51,396 bases of DNA from Candidatus Bipolaricaulota bacterium (lineage in GTDB: Bacteria > Bipolaricaulota > Bipolaricaulia > RBG-16-55-9 > DRXL01), in the NCBI GenBank assembly GCA_025061735.1, contig JANXAU010000031.1, positions 1 to 51,396 of the forward strand. The letters are read 5' to 3'. The position numbers and the translations under genes were made by a program. Positions 1 to 10,109 of this stretch are shown here, one piece after another; position 1 is the first letter of the stretch; every line of letters begins with the position of its first letter. The notes under the pieces are model-generated. The model was not told where the DNA came from. It saw nothing but the letters and a program-made list of their open reading frames with translations, and searched no databases.

Positions 1-2144
<2,144 letters not shown>

Positions 2145-2207
2145 GATGTGATGCACTCTATTCACTTTTCAAAGACCAAAGGATTTCCGGAGATTGAAGC
2201 AAAGGGT

Positions 2208-2236
2208 ATTATACCCGGCATGAGGGGGGTTGTCAA
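2208..2236 (-). promoter_or_regulatory. Consensus promoter of the 23S rRNA gene
   Basis: On the minus strand there is TTGACA (2231-2236), a 17-nt spacer and TATAAT (2208-2213). Initiation is predicted near 2201, about 57 nt before the mature 23S 5' end. Both hexamers match the housekeeping sigma consensus exactly, as expected for an rRNA promoter. The spacer is C-rich on the transcribed strand. Confidence 0.9.
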
Positions 2237-2270
2237 GACGGGGGGAAGAGCTAGATAAGAAGCGGGTTTC

Positions 2271-2636
2271 TTATACCGTTGCCGATTCGACCCCCGTCTC
2301 CAGACGGACAGGAGCATCGCCCCACAGCCCTTCTAGGTCATAGAACTTGCGCAGTTCCCTCTGGAAGATATGGACGATCAGATCGCCATAGTCTAGGACG
2401 ATCCAGTTCTTGGACTCCCAGCCCTCCGAGCGCAAGGCGGTCGCCGAGAGCTTCTCTAGAAGATGGTCCGCGATCGCCTTCACGTGCTTGGGGTTGTCGC
2501 CCGAGGTGATCACAAAAAAATCCGTCGGGATTGAGAACTCCCGCATATCTAGGATGACGGTCTCCTCGCCCTTCTTTTCGGCAATCAGCGTTACGATCTC
2601 CCTCAGCCTTCTCTCCGGAAGGGGTTTCTCTCTCAT
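2271..2636 (-). CDS. rsfS: Ribosomal silencing factor RsfS (Iojap family)
   Basis: A 121-residue protein of the RsfS/Iojap family, which binds ribosomal protein uL14 on the 50S subunit and blocks subunit joining when nutrients are short. Seen: the core ILDMREFSIPTDFFVITSG, the KHVKAIADHL helix, and the C-terminal WIVLDYGDLIVHIF block typical of the family; length is normal. It starts 3 nt after the LCP gene and is surely co-transcribed with it, a common arrangement in bacteria. Its stop lies about 35 nt before the -35 box of the 23S promoter, so the operon could read through into the rRNA gene; no strong terminator is visible between them. Confidence 0.95.
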   Translation of the reverse strand: MREKPLPERRLREIVTLIAEKKGEETVILDMREFSIPTDFFVITSGDNPKHVKAIADHLLEKLSATALRSEGWESKNWIVLDYGDLIVHIFQRELRKFYDLEGLWGDAPVRLETGVESATV

Positions 2637-2639
2637 AGA

Positions 2640-3881
2640 CTAAGACCCGTCATCATCCTCCTCCTGAAGTTGGAAATCTTGCCCCAAGATCAAGAGCGCG
2701 TCGGCATCCTGCCCCGTCACGCCCTTGGCCGCCAGGCCCTTTATTATATCACGAACCTCCTCGGGGCGAACAACTTGAACGGGGCTGCGCCAGGGGCGCT
2801 CTCGTAACAATTGGATCTTCTGAGCGTTGCCCGAGATGTCTATGATATAGCTGTGCGCGTAATCGAGCCGATCGGCGTTGCCGATGTGAACGACGGTGAA
2901 CCCCTCATGCTGCAGGCGCTCGCCCACTCGACGCGCCAGGCCCGCCACCCCCGCCCCGTTGAGCACCTTAATCCGCACCTCGTCAGCGGTGACGACCTCC
3001 AACCGCTTGATCATCTTGGCGACCAAGGGCGCGGTGCGCACCGGATCGGGTTCGATATAGCAGCCCACGGGCTTGGGCTTGCACAGCGGCTCTCCGGGGA
3101 CTTGCTTGATCTGCACCATCTCGGGCTTCAGCCCCTGCAGCCTCTGAGACCAGCGATAGATGATCACCGGGGGGATGTTGGTCTTGACATACTGCTGCGC
3201 GGTCGAGACGATCTCTTGCCACCGGGAGAGCGAGATCTGGGGCAGCCCCTCGCGCAGGAAGGCCTCCCAGAGCTGACGCTGGCGCTGCAAGCGCCCCAGG
3301 TCGCCCGTCTTCTCATCGCGGTAGCGCACATAGCCCAGCGCGGCCTTCCCGGTGAGTTTCTGTCTCCCTGCGGGGATATCTATCGTCAGTTTTTGCGCGT
3401 GATCGGTGTACTTGAGCGCTTGGGGGACTGTAACCGTGACGCCACCTACTAAATCAATGAGCTTCTCAAAGCCGTCGTAGTCTATGACGGCGTAATAGCG
3501 CAGCTCGACCCCCAAAAAATTGGCGATCACGTGGCGAGCCAGCTCCGCCCCGCCATGCGCATAGGCCGCGTTGATCTTCTCTACTCGTCCGTCGGGATAT
3601 TTGACGCGGAGATCGCGGGGCAGGGCCAGCACGCGCAGATCGTTCTCTCGCAGGCTGGCCACCAGGATCGTATCGCTGCGCTGCGCCTTTGCCCCCTCGA
3701 TGCGATCTATCCCCAGCACCACGACGTTGAGCGGGTCCTCCAGCGACGGAGACTCCACCCGGCTCTTGTACCACCAATAGCCCGTAGCGCTGAACGCGAC
3801 CGCCAAGACCAACAGCACGACCACGCTGGCCACCCGCGGGTGGCCACGACCCTGACGGCGACGACGTCGGAAGAAGCGCAT
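2640..3881 (-). CDS. LytR-CpsA-Psr (LCP) family cell-wall glycopolymer ligase with LytR_C domain
   Basis: A 413-residue membrane protein. Residues 1-16 are strongly basic, residues about 18-38 form one signal-anchor helix, and the rest should be extracytoplasmic. The LCP domain (about 50-220) shows RSDTILVAS, the arginine-containing ALPRDLRV, and the GDLGRLQRQRQ block that bind the polyprenyl pyrophosphate head group. A LytR_C domain (about 290-400, starting near VRIKVLNGAGVAGLA) follows. LCP proteins transfer glycopolymers from undecaprenyl carriers to peptidoglycan or other surface acceptors; a WecA-like transferase lies at 42651. It is first gene of an operon with rsfS. The start ATG lies 8 nt from a -10 box, so the transcript is probably leaderless. 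Confidence 0.93.
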   Translation of the reverse strand: MRFFRRRRRQGRGHPRVASVVVLLVLAVAFSATGYWWYKSRVESPSLEDPLNVVVLGIDRIEGAKAQRSDTILVASLRENDLRVLALPRDLRVKYPDGRVEKINAAYAHGGAELARHVIANFLGVELRYYAVIDYDGFEKLIDLVGGVTVTVPQALKYTDHAQKLTIDIPAGRQKLTGKAALGYVRYRDEKTGDLGRLQRQRQLWEAFLREGLPQISLSRWQEIVSTAQQYVKTNIPPVIIYRWSQRLQGLKPEMVQIKQVPGEPLCKPKPVGCYIEPDPVRTAPLVAKMIKRLEVVTADEVRIKVLNGAGVAGLARRVGERLQHEGFTVVHIGNADRLDYAHSYIIDISGNAQKIQLLRERPWRSPVQVVRPEEVRDIIKGLAAKGVTGQDADALLILGQDFQLQEEDDDGS

Positions 3882-3889
3882 CGCCGTTG

Positions 3890-3918
3890 AGCGTAGCGCA
3901 AATCACCCCAGAAGTCAA
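3890..3918 (-). promoter_or_regulatory. Promoter of the LCP-rsfS operon, leaderless type
   Basis: TTGACT (3913-3918), a 17-nt spacer, TACGCT (3890-3895), then only 8 nt to the ATG at 3881. No Shine-Dalgarno sequence fits in that gap, so the mRNA should begin at or next to the start codon. Confidence 0.7.
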
Positions 3919-4035
3919 CCCTCTGGGGCTCTTTCACCGGGAACTTTGTCCCCGGTCTCGACGTAGATGATCTCACGGGTGCGGCATGTCGAACCCCGAT
4001 GGGACCCAAGGCCGCGTCCAAGGCCAACCAAGATG

Positions 4036-4044
4036 TGTTATAAT
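4036..4044 (+). promoter_or_regulatory. Extended -10 promoter of the prkA operon
   Basis: TGTTATAAT, an extended -10 element with a consensus hexamer at 4039-4044; no clear -35 box lies 17 nt upstream. The leader of about 38 nt contains a strong ribosome-binding site, GGGAGGTG, ending 5 nt before the prkA start. Confidence 0.7.
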
Positions 4045-4088
4045 AGCACGGGCGGGCCGCAGGCCCAGCAGAGCCGGGAGGTGACCCT

Positions 4089-6146
4089 ATGGAAAGCATC
4101 GTGCGCGAGCTGGCGCGAGAGATCCGCGAAAAGCAAGTCCGCGATAAATACCGTCCTATCCCGTTTTCGGAATACCTCGAGATGGTCTTTGACGACCCCC
4201 GTCTGGTCCGCAACGCCTATCAGCGCCTCTATGATATGATTCTCAGCCATGGCACGCATATCGCCAAGGTGCACGACAAAGAAGTGATTCGCTATAACTT
4301 CTTTGATGATCCTTTCAGCGGGGGCGAGGACGCGATCTTCGGGATCGACGAGGCCCTCAAGAACTTGGTAGACACGTTCCATGCGGCCGCCAAAGGGCTG
4401 GGGCCGGATCGCCGCATCATCTTGCTCCACGGCCCGGTAGCCACCAGCAAGTCCACCATCGGGCGGCTGTTGCGAAGGGGGCTAGAAGAGTACTCCAATA
4501 CCGACGATGGGCGGCTCTACACCTTCGAGTGGGACGTCTCCGACTTCGACGACGAACCCCACGACACCGTCCCCTGCCCGATCTTCGAGGAGCCACTGCG
4601 GCTCATCCCCCTAGAAGGGCGTCAGAAGATCCTCGCCGAACTCAATCGCATCTTCAAAGAGAAATACCACGGCGAGTACACCCTGCGCGTCGAGGGCGAC
4701 CTCTGCCCCAAGTGTCGGTTCTATTTCAATCGCTTCATGCGCCTGTATGAAGACGACTTAGAGAAAGTCCTCAAGCACGTCACCGTGCGGCGCTTGATCT
4801 TGAGCGAGAAGGACCGCCGGGGCATCGCCACCTTCGAGCCGAAAGATAAGAAAAATCAAGACGAAGAAGAGCTCACCGGCGGCATGAATTGGAGACTCGT
4901 TCAGATTTACGGGAGCGATTCCGATCCCCGAGCGTTCAACTACGACGGCGAGCTGTGCGTGGCCAACCGCGGGATCTTCGACGGCGAGGAGCTGCTCAAG
5001 CTCCAAGAAGAATTCTTATACGACTTCTTGCACGCCACTCAAGAGCACGTCATCAAGCCCAAGAAGAACCCCCGCATCGACATTGACACCGTGATCTTGG
5101 GCCGCACCAACAACCCTGAATACCGGAGAGTTAGGGCCAACGAGAAGATGGAAGCGTTCAATGACCGCACGCGCAAGATCGATATCCCCTACGTGCTGCG
5201 CGTGTCCGACGAAGAAAAGATCTACAGAAAATTCTTCGGCAAGACGCGCGTGGGCGGCAAGCACATCGCGCCCCACACGCTGCGGATGGCCGCCCTCTGG
5301 GCGATCTTGACGCGCTTGGACGAACCTACGGGGGATATCACGATTTTACAAAAAGCCAAGCTCTACAACGGCGAGGCGATCCCCAATCGCACCGTGGATC
5401 TCAAAAAGCTCAGGGACGAAGCCAAAGACGAGGGCTTCTTCGGGATCAGCCCACGCTACGTGATTGATATGATCAGCAAGGCCCTCGTCAACGACACCGA
5501 AGGCTGCATCAATCCCTATCGCGTCCTGGCAATGCTGGAGGACAATTTGGCCCACCACTCGGCAATTGATGAGAACCGTCTGGACGAGTACAAAGAGTAT
5601 ATAGAGCTTGTGAAAGAAGAGCTGTCGGCGATCTGCCAAGAGGAAGTCCGTCGGGTGATCAGCCACAACCCCGACGAGCTGCGCGAGGTCGGCCAGAAGT
5701 ACTTGGATCATGTGATGGCCTATCTCAACGACGAGAAGGTGGAGGATCGCTACACCGGCGAGGAGATGGAACCCGACGAAGAGTTCATGCGCTCGATTGA
5801 GAAGCAGATCGGCATCACGGAAGCGCAAAAAGACGACTTTCGCCAAGAGATCTCCAACTGGATCAGCGAGCGCGCCCGCAAGGGCGAGCCGTTCAACCCC
5901 GAACAGAACGACCGCTTGCGCAAGGCGCTTGAAAAGAAGCTCTGGGAGGACAAGAAGCACAACATTAACTTCACGGCGATGGTCAGCGACAAGACGACCG
6001 ACCCGGAGCACAAGCGGCGCAAGGCCGAGTGGATCGAGCGATTGAAGCAAGAGTTTGGGTATTGTGACGTCTGCGCCGAGAACGTGATCGTGCACGCCGG
6101 CGCCGAGGTCGCCCGCGAAGAACTAGAAGAGCGCGAGCGCCACTAG
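4089..6146 (+). CDS. prkA: PrkA-family AAA+ serine protein kinase (YeaG-like)
   Basis: A 685-residue cytoplasmic protein, slightly longer than E. coli YeaG and B. subtilis PrkA. Seen: an N-terminal AAA-type module with a Walker A motif HGPVATSKSTI at about residue 116, a long middle region with a cysteine pair CPKCRF (about 200), and a C-terminal PrkA domain (KTRVGGKHIAPHTLRMAALWAIL at about 390 onward, broken here only by reading). The family is linked to sporulation in Bacillus, but in non-spore-formers to starvation and stress; protease activity has also been proposed for some members. The next two genes are its usual partners, a VWA-domain protein and SpoVR, so the three very likely form one stress-response operon. 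Confidence 0.95.
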   Translation: MESIVRELAREIREKQVRDKYRPIPFSEYLEMVFDDPRLVRNAYQRLYDMILSHGTHIAKVHDKEVIRYNFFDDPFSGGEDAIFGIDEALKNLVDTFHAAAKGLGPDRRIILLHGPVATSKSTIGRLLRRGLEEYSNTDDGRLYTFEWDVSDFDDEPHDTVPCPIFEEPLRLIPLEGRQKILAELNRIFKEKYHGEYTLRVEGDLCPKCRFYFNRFMRLYEDDLEKVLKHVTVRRLILSEKDRRGIATFEPKDKKNQDEEELTGGMNWRLVQIYGSDSDPRAFNYDGELCVANRGIFDGEELLKLQEEFLYDFLHATQEHVIKPKKNPRIDIDTVILGRTNNPEYRRVRANEKMEAFNDRTRKIDIPYVLRVSDEEKIYRKFFGKTRVGGKHIAPHTLRMAALWAILTRLDEPTGDITILQKAKLYNGEAIPNRTVDLKKLRDEAKDEGFFGISPRYVIDMISKALVNDTEGCINPYRVLAMLEDNLAHHSAIDENRLDEYKEYIELVKEELSAICQEEVRRVISHNPDELREVGQKYLDHVMAYLNDEKVEDRYTGEEMEPDEEFMRSIEKQIGITEAQKDDFRQEISNWISERARKGEPFNPEQNDRLRKALEKKLWEDKKHNINFTAMVSDKTTDPEHKRRKAEWIERLKQEFGYCDVCAENVIVHAGAEVAREELEERERH

Positions 6147-6185
6147 GACCCTTCGCGGCGCTCAGCATACGGGGGAGTGTCGGCG

Positions 6186-7298
6186 ATGGCCAAGCGCATC
6201 TTGAAAGACTTAGAGCGCTTCAAAAGAATAGTGCGCGGCGAGATCAGAAAGAACTTAAAAGAGCTGATCGAGAGCGGCGAGATCGTGGGGCAGAAGGGCG
6301 GGGATATCATCAAGATCCCGCTCAAGTCCGTGCGCATTCCCCAGTTTCGGTACGATCCGCGTCAGGCCGGGGGGCTGGGGGCGGGCGAGGGCGAGATCGG
6401 TGACCCCGTACATATCGAGCCCTCTCAGGACGGCCAACCGGGCCAAGGCCCCGGCCCGCACTTTAGAGAAGTCGAGATCGAGCTGCGCGAGCTGGCCGAG
6501 ATCTTGGGGGAAGAGTTAGAACTCCCCAAGATCCAGCCCAAGGGCCAAAGACACGTCTTGCAAGGCGACGAAGAGTATTTGGACATCTCGACCGTCGGTC
6601 CCCAGACGCTCTTGATGAAGCGGCGTGCCTATCAGAAGGGCTTGCTGCGCCAGCTCTTGATGTCTCCCCAGCCCCTGGCCCCCGGCGATAGCATCGTGGT
6701 CACCCCCATCAAAGAAGACTTTCGCTATCTCTATGGCCAGCCCAGCCTCTCCCCCGAAGCCAGTTGTGTGATCATCTTCATGCGCGACGCGTCCGGCTCG
6801 ATGTCCGGCGAGAAGACCGAGATCATCCGCCAAGAAAATTGGTGGATCGATCTGTGGCTGCGCACCAACTATCAACACGTGGAGCGCGTCTATATCTTGC
6901 ACGACTACGAAGCGCAGGAGGTCAAAGAAGACGACTTCTATCATTTGAGCACGGGGGGCGGGACGCGCATCAGCTCGGCGTATGAGCTGTGCGACCGCGT
7001 GATCGACCGGCGCTATCCCCCAGAGCATTGGAACATCTACGCGTTTCACTTCAGCGACGGGGAGAATTGGATCGGCGACACCGAAAATGCCTGCGTGCCG
7101 TTGCTCGAGGAGAAGTTGCTGCCCAAGATCAATCTCTTCTGCTACGGGCAGGTGACGCTGGGGCGACGGTCGCCGGGGTTGCATCTGGTGAAGCTCAAGG
7201 AGCGCCTCGACGGTCATGAGAACTTCGTTACGTCTATCATCTCTAGCCGTGAGGAGATCTTGCAGTCCATCAAAGAGTTCCTTGGCAAGGGGCGATAG
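6186..7298 (+). CDS. YeaH/YhbH family protein with VWA domain (DUF444)
   Basis: A 370-residue protein. The N-terminal part is charged; the C-terminal half (about 190-360) is a von Willebrand A-like domain with a metal-site motif RDASGSMSG, a downstream threonine-bearing STGGGTRISSAY and an acidic loop HFSDGENW. This matches the DUF444 family found between prkA and spoVR genes in many bacteria; the biochemical role is not settled. I chose the ATG at 6186 because GGGGGAG at 6171-6177 lies 8 nt upstream; a GTG three codons earlier is possible but overlaps that site. Confidence 0.93.
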   Translation: MAKRILKDLERFKRIVRGEIRKNLKELIESGEIVGQKGGDIIKIPLKSVRIPQFRYDPRQAGGLGAGEGEIGDPVHIEPSQDGQPGQGPGPHFREVEIELRELAEILGEELELPKIQPKGQRHVLQGDEEYLDISTVGPQTLLMKRRAYQKGLLRQLLMSPQPLAPGDSIVVTPIKEDFRYLYGQPSLSPEASCVIIFMRDASGSMSGEKTEIIRQENWWIDLWLRTNYQHVERVYILHDYEAQEVKEDDFYHLSTGGGTRISSAYELCDRVIDRRYPPEHWNIYAFHFSDGENWIGDTENACVPLLEEKLLPKINLFCYGQVTLGRRSPGLHLVKLKERLDGHENFVTSIISSREEILQSIKEFLGKGR

Positions 7299-7299
7299 G

Positions 7300-8937
7300 A
7301 TGAATCGCAGAAGGGTGCGTGAGCTGGAGGCGATGCGCAAAGAAGCGCGTCGTTTGGCGGAGTCGGTGGGACTCGACCCGACGCCGGTCATCTTCGGCGT
7401 GGTGGACTACGACCAACTGAACGAGTACTCGGCCTATGACGGCTTTCCTGAGCGCTTTCCCCATTGGTCGTTTGGGATGAGCTACGATTACTTCCGCAAG
7501 CGCTCGGCTTATTCGGGGTGGTGGACTTACGAATTGGTGCTCAACACCGATCCGGCGATCGCGTTCCTGCGCGAGAGCAACACCCCTGTTGAGAACAAAG
7601 GCGTGATGATTCACGTCTACGGCCACGCCGATTTCTTCAAGAACAACCGGTGGTTCAGCAAGACCCCCAAAGACATGATCAAGGTCATGCACACCCACGC
7701 CCAGCGCATCGAAGAGTACATGAACAAGTACGGCGTGGAGCGGGTCGAGTCGTTTATAGACAAAGCGCTCTCGATCCAGTACGAGATTGATCAATACGCG
7801 CCGTTCATCAAGCGCCGCTGGCGGGAGATCCCCAAGAACTACGAAGAGGAGCCGCCTTTGGAACCGAAGCGCATCCCCGTCAAGCGCGACTATATGGATC
7901 GGTTCGTTAACCCGCCCGCGTGGCTGGAGGAGCGTCGCGCTCTGTTGAAGCAGCGTTATGAGGAGCAAGCCAGGCGTCTTCAGGAGGAGACCGAGCTGCT
8001 CCAACCTCAGAAGGATCTCTTGGCGTTTTTGATCAAGTATGGGCGCTTGGAGGGCTGGCAGAAAGATATTCTGGCGATGATCCGGGAGGAGTCGCTCTAT
8101 TTTGTGCCCCAGATGCAGACGAAGATCATGAACGAGGGATGGGCGATGCTCTGGCAATCGAAGCTCATGGCCGAGTTTGCTACCCCGGAGGAGTTCGTAG
8201 ACCACGCGGATATGGTAAGCAAGGTGCTTGTCGGCGGGGTGGTCAATCCCTATGCGTTGGGCAAGCTCATCTGGGAGGATATCAAAGAGCGCTGGGACAA
8301 GGGGCGGTTTGGACGCGAATGGGAGCTGTGCCAAGACCCCGAAAAGAAAAAGCGCTGGGACACGAAGGCCAACTTGGGCACCGAGAAGATCTTCGAGGTG
8401 CGGCGCACCTACAACGACATCACGTTCTTGGCGGATTTCTTCACCGAAGAGCTGTTTGAGAAGCTCAAGCTCTTCGCCTATGAGTACATTCCCGAGACAG
8501 GGGCCTATCACATCACCTCTCGGGACTTTCATGACGTCAAGAAGAAACTGCTCTTTCAGTACACCAACCTCGGCCGCCCGGTGATCAAGGTCGCCACGGG
8601 CAACTATGGCAACAAGGGCGAACTGCTCTTGCTGCACATGTACAACGGGGTTGGCCTGAACCTAGAAGAGGCCAAGGAAGTCCTCAAGAACATCTATGCG
8701 ATGTGGGGGCGGCCGGTGAATCTGAAGACGATCATCAAGAGAAAAGTGAAAGATCCCGATCCCATGCGCAATCGCATCCATCCAGAGCGTCCGCTCACCG
8801 CCGTCTACGAAGAACAAGGCGTGCTCTTAAGATACGACGGGGAGAGCGTGCGCGAGCTGGCCCTCAGCAGCGACGAGATCGAGGAGATCCGGCTGGACGA
8901 AGATTACAATACCATCCCGCGGGAGTGGATCGGCTAA
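7300..8937 (+). CDS. spoVR: SpoVR family protein (YcgB-like)
   Basis: A 545-residue protein with full-length SpoVR similarity: an early block FPHWSFGMSYDYFRK, the histidine-containing VYGHADFFKNN, and MNEGWAMLWQSKLM in the middle. B. subtilis SpoVR acts in spore cortex formation; the E. coli homologue YcgB is a stationary-phase protein made with YeaG and YeaH, and family members have been implicated in controlling peptidoglycan hydrolysis. The ATG is 1 nt after the stop of the VWA gene, so the genes are translationally linked. An in-frame upstream start at 7216 would overlap the preceding gene by 83 nt and lacks conservation, so I rejected it. No other sporulation genes are visible in the window. 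Confidence 0.94.
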   Translation: MNRRRVRELEAMRKEARRLAESVGLDPTPVIFGVVDYDQLNEYSAYDGFPERFPHWSFGMSYDYFRKRSAYSGWWTYELVLNTDPAIAFLRESNTPVENKGVMIHVYGHADFFKNNRWFSKTPKDMIKVMHTHAQRIEEYMNKYGVERVESFIDKALSIQYEIDQYAPFIKRRWREIPKNYEEEPPLEPKRIPVKRDYMDRFVNPPAWLEERRALLKQRYEEQARRLQEETELLQPQKDLLAFLIKYGRLEGWQKDILAMIREESLYFVPQMQTKIMNEGWAMLWQSKLMAEFATPEEFVDHADMVSKVLVGGVVNPYALGKLIWEDIKERWDKGRFGREWELCQDPEKKKRWDTKANLGTEKIFEVRRTYNDITFLADFFTEELFEKLKLFAYEYIPETGAYHITSRDFHDVKKKLLFQYTNLGRPVIKVATGNYGNKGELLLLHMYNGVGLNLEEAKEVLKNIYAMWGRPVNLKTIIKRKVKDPDPMRNRIHPERPLTAVYEEQGVLLRYDGESVRELALSSDEIEEIRLDEDYNTIPREWIG

Positions 8938-8940
8938 CCC

Positions 8941-10050
8941 GTGCTGCGCCGTCGCGTCTCTCTCTGGAAGCTCTTTGTCTTTGGGATTTTAGGTCTCTCT
9001 CTGGTCGTGATTTATCTTCAGGGGCAGGTCTCGGTTGTTCAGCAAGAAGAGTATCTGTTGGGCACGTATTTTCGGATCAAGGCCCAGGGGCGCGTGCGCG
9101 AGCGCGTTGTCGCGGCCTTGGAGGCCGCGTGGCGCGAGGCGCGCCGGCTCTCCGAAGAACTGAGCCGCACCGGCCCCGGCCCGCTGGGCGAGCTGAACCG
9201 CCGCGGCTCCGAAGAACCCGTCAAGCTCACCCCCGATCTTCTCGCGCTTTTAGAAGCAGCTCGGCAGTTCCGCGCGCTCAGCCACGGCGCCTTCGACCCG
9301 ACGATCGGGAAGATCGTCAATCTCTGGGGCTTCACTCAAGATTGGGATCGCGCGGGCGTGGGGCGCGTGCCCGCCCGCGAAGAGCTGGAGCCGTTCCTGG
9401 TCGAGCGCGACTTCTTTATAGACACGCTCGCTCAGACCGGACGCCTCAGCGGCCCCCACGTCGAGATCGACCTAGGGGGCATCGCCAAGGGCTATATTGT
9501 AGATCGCGTGATCGGCGTGCTGCGATCTTACGAACTCGACAACGCGCTGGTGGACGCTGGGGGGAATATTCGGGTCTTCAACGACCGGCCTCGACGGGTC
9601 TTGTGGTGGGAGGAGCGGCGGCCGTTTCGCATCGCCGTCCAGCATCCTCGCGATGAGCAGAAGATTCTTGGGGTTTTGGAGATCTGGGCAGATCAAGCGG
9701 TGGCGACGTCGGGGGACTACCAGCGCTGCTTCTTTGCTGATGCTCTCCAACGGATCTTTCCGTGTCGCTACGCCGACGACCCAGACAAGACGCGCTATCA
9801 TCATCTGATGGATCCCAAGACGGGGCAGCCGGCGCGGGGCTTGATCAGCGCGACGATCCTGGCGCCAACGGCCATGGAGGCCGACGCGCTCAGCACGGCG
9901 GTCTTCGTGCTGGGCGAGCGCGAGGGGTTAGCGCTCGTCGAGAGCCTGCCCAAGGTGGAGGGCGTCCTCGTGACCGACGACGGGCGGATCGTGACCTCAT
10001 CGGGGATAGAAGCGGGCCGCTTCCCCTCGGAGCTGAAGGCGGTGCGCTAG
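8941..10050 (+). CDS. apbE: ApbE family FAD:protein FMN transferase
   Basis: A 369-residue protein with a GTG start 3 nt after spoVR. Residues about 10-30 are one hydrophobic segment without a lipobox cysteine, so the protein is a membrane-anchored, externally facing enzyme rather than a typical ApbE lipoprotein. Seen: the flavin and magnesium site DLGGIAKGYIVD, VDAGGNIRVF, HHLMDPKTGQPARG and MEADALSTAVFVLG. ApbE uses FAD to attach FMN covalently to threonines of RnfD/NqrB and RnfG/NqrC. The Rnf-like operon at 16677-24360 encodes exactly such targets, so this is the likely maturation enzyme for it even though it sits in another operon. Confidence 0.94.
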   Translation: MLRRRVSLWKLFVFGILGLSLVVIYLQGQVSVVQQEEYLLGTYFRIKAQGRVRERVVAALEAAWREARRLSEELSRTGPGPLGELNRRGSEEPVKLTPDLLALLEAARQFRALSHGAFDPTIGKIVNLWGFTQDWDRAGVGRVPAREELEPFLVERDFFIDTLAQTGRLSGPHVEIDLGGIAKGYIVDRVIGVLRSYELDNALVDAGGNIRVFNDRPRRVLWWEERRPFRIAVQHPRDEQKILGVLEIWADQAVATSGDYQRCFFADALQRIFPCRYADDPDKTRYHHLMDPKTGQPARGLISATILAPTAMEADALSTAVFVLGEREGLALVESLPKVEGVLVTDDGRIVTSSGIEAGRFPSELKAVR

Positions 10051-10061
10051 CACGGCCCGGA

Positions 10062-10090
10062 TTGACAGGCCCTTCTTTATATAGTAGAAT
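10062..10090 (+). promoter_or_regulatory. Promoter of the ffh-rpsP-trmD-rplS-lepB cluster
   Basis: TTGACA (10062-10067), a 17-nt spacer and TAGAAT (10085-10090), immediately after the apbE stop. The ATG of ffh at 10110 is 19 nt from the -10 box. The leader of about 13 nt shows no Shine-Dalgarno sequence. Confidence 0.8.
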
Positions 10091-10109
10091 CGCATATCCG
10101 ACCCATCGT

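Noticed and set aside
2145-2270. 16S rRNA or tRNA remnants upstream of the 23S gene
   Set aside because: Only a promoter and short leader are visible; no tRNA cloverleaf or 16S 3' end (anti-Shine-Dalgarno) sequence is present.
5346-8637. Long antisense frames opposite prkA, the VWA gene and spoVR (up to 455 codons)
   Set aside because: High-GC mirror frames: the plus-strand genes have family motifs and proper starts, while the antisense products have repetitive leucine/valine/arginine composition and no motifs.
9762-10109. Ffh frame extended 116 codons upstream
   Set aside because: The extension lies in another frame of apbE and in front of the ffh promoter; the conserved N domain starts at 10110.
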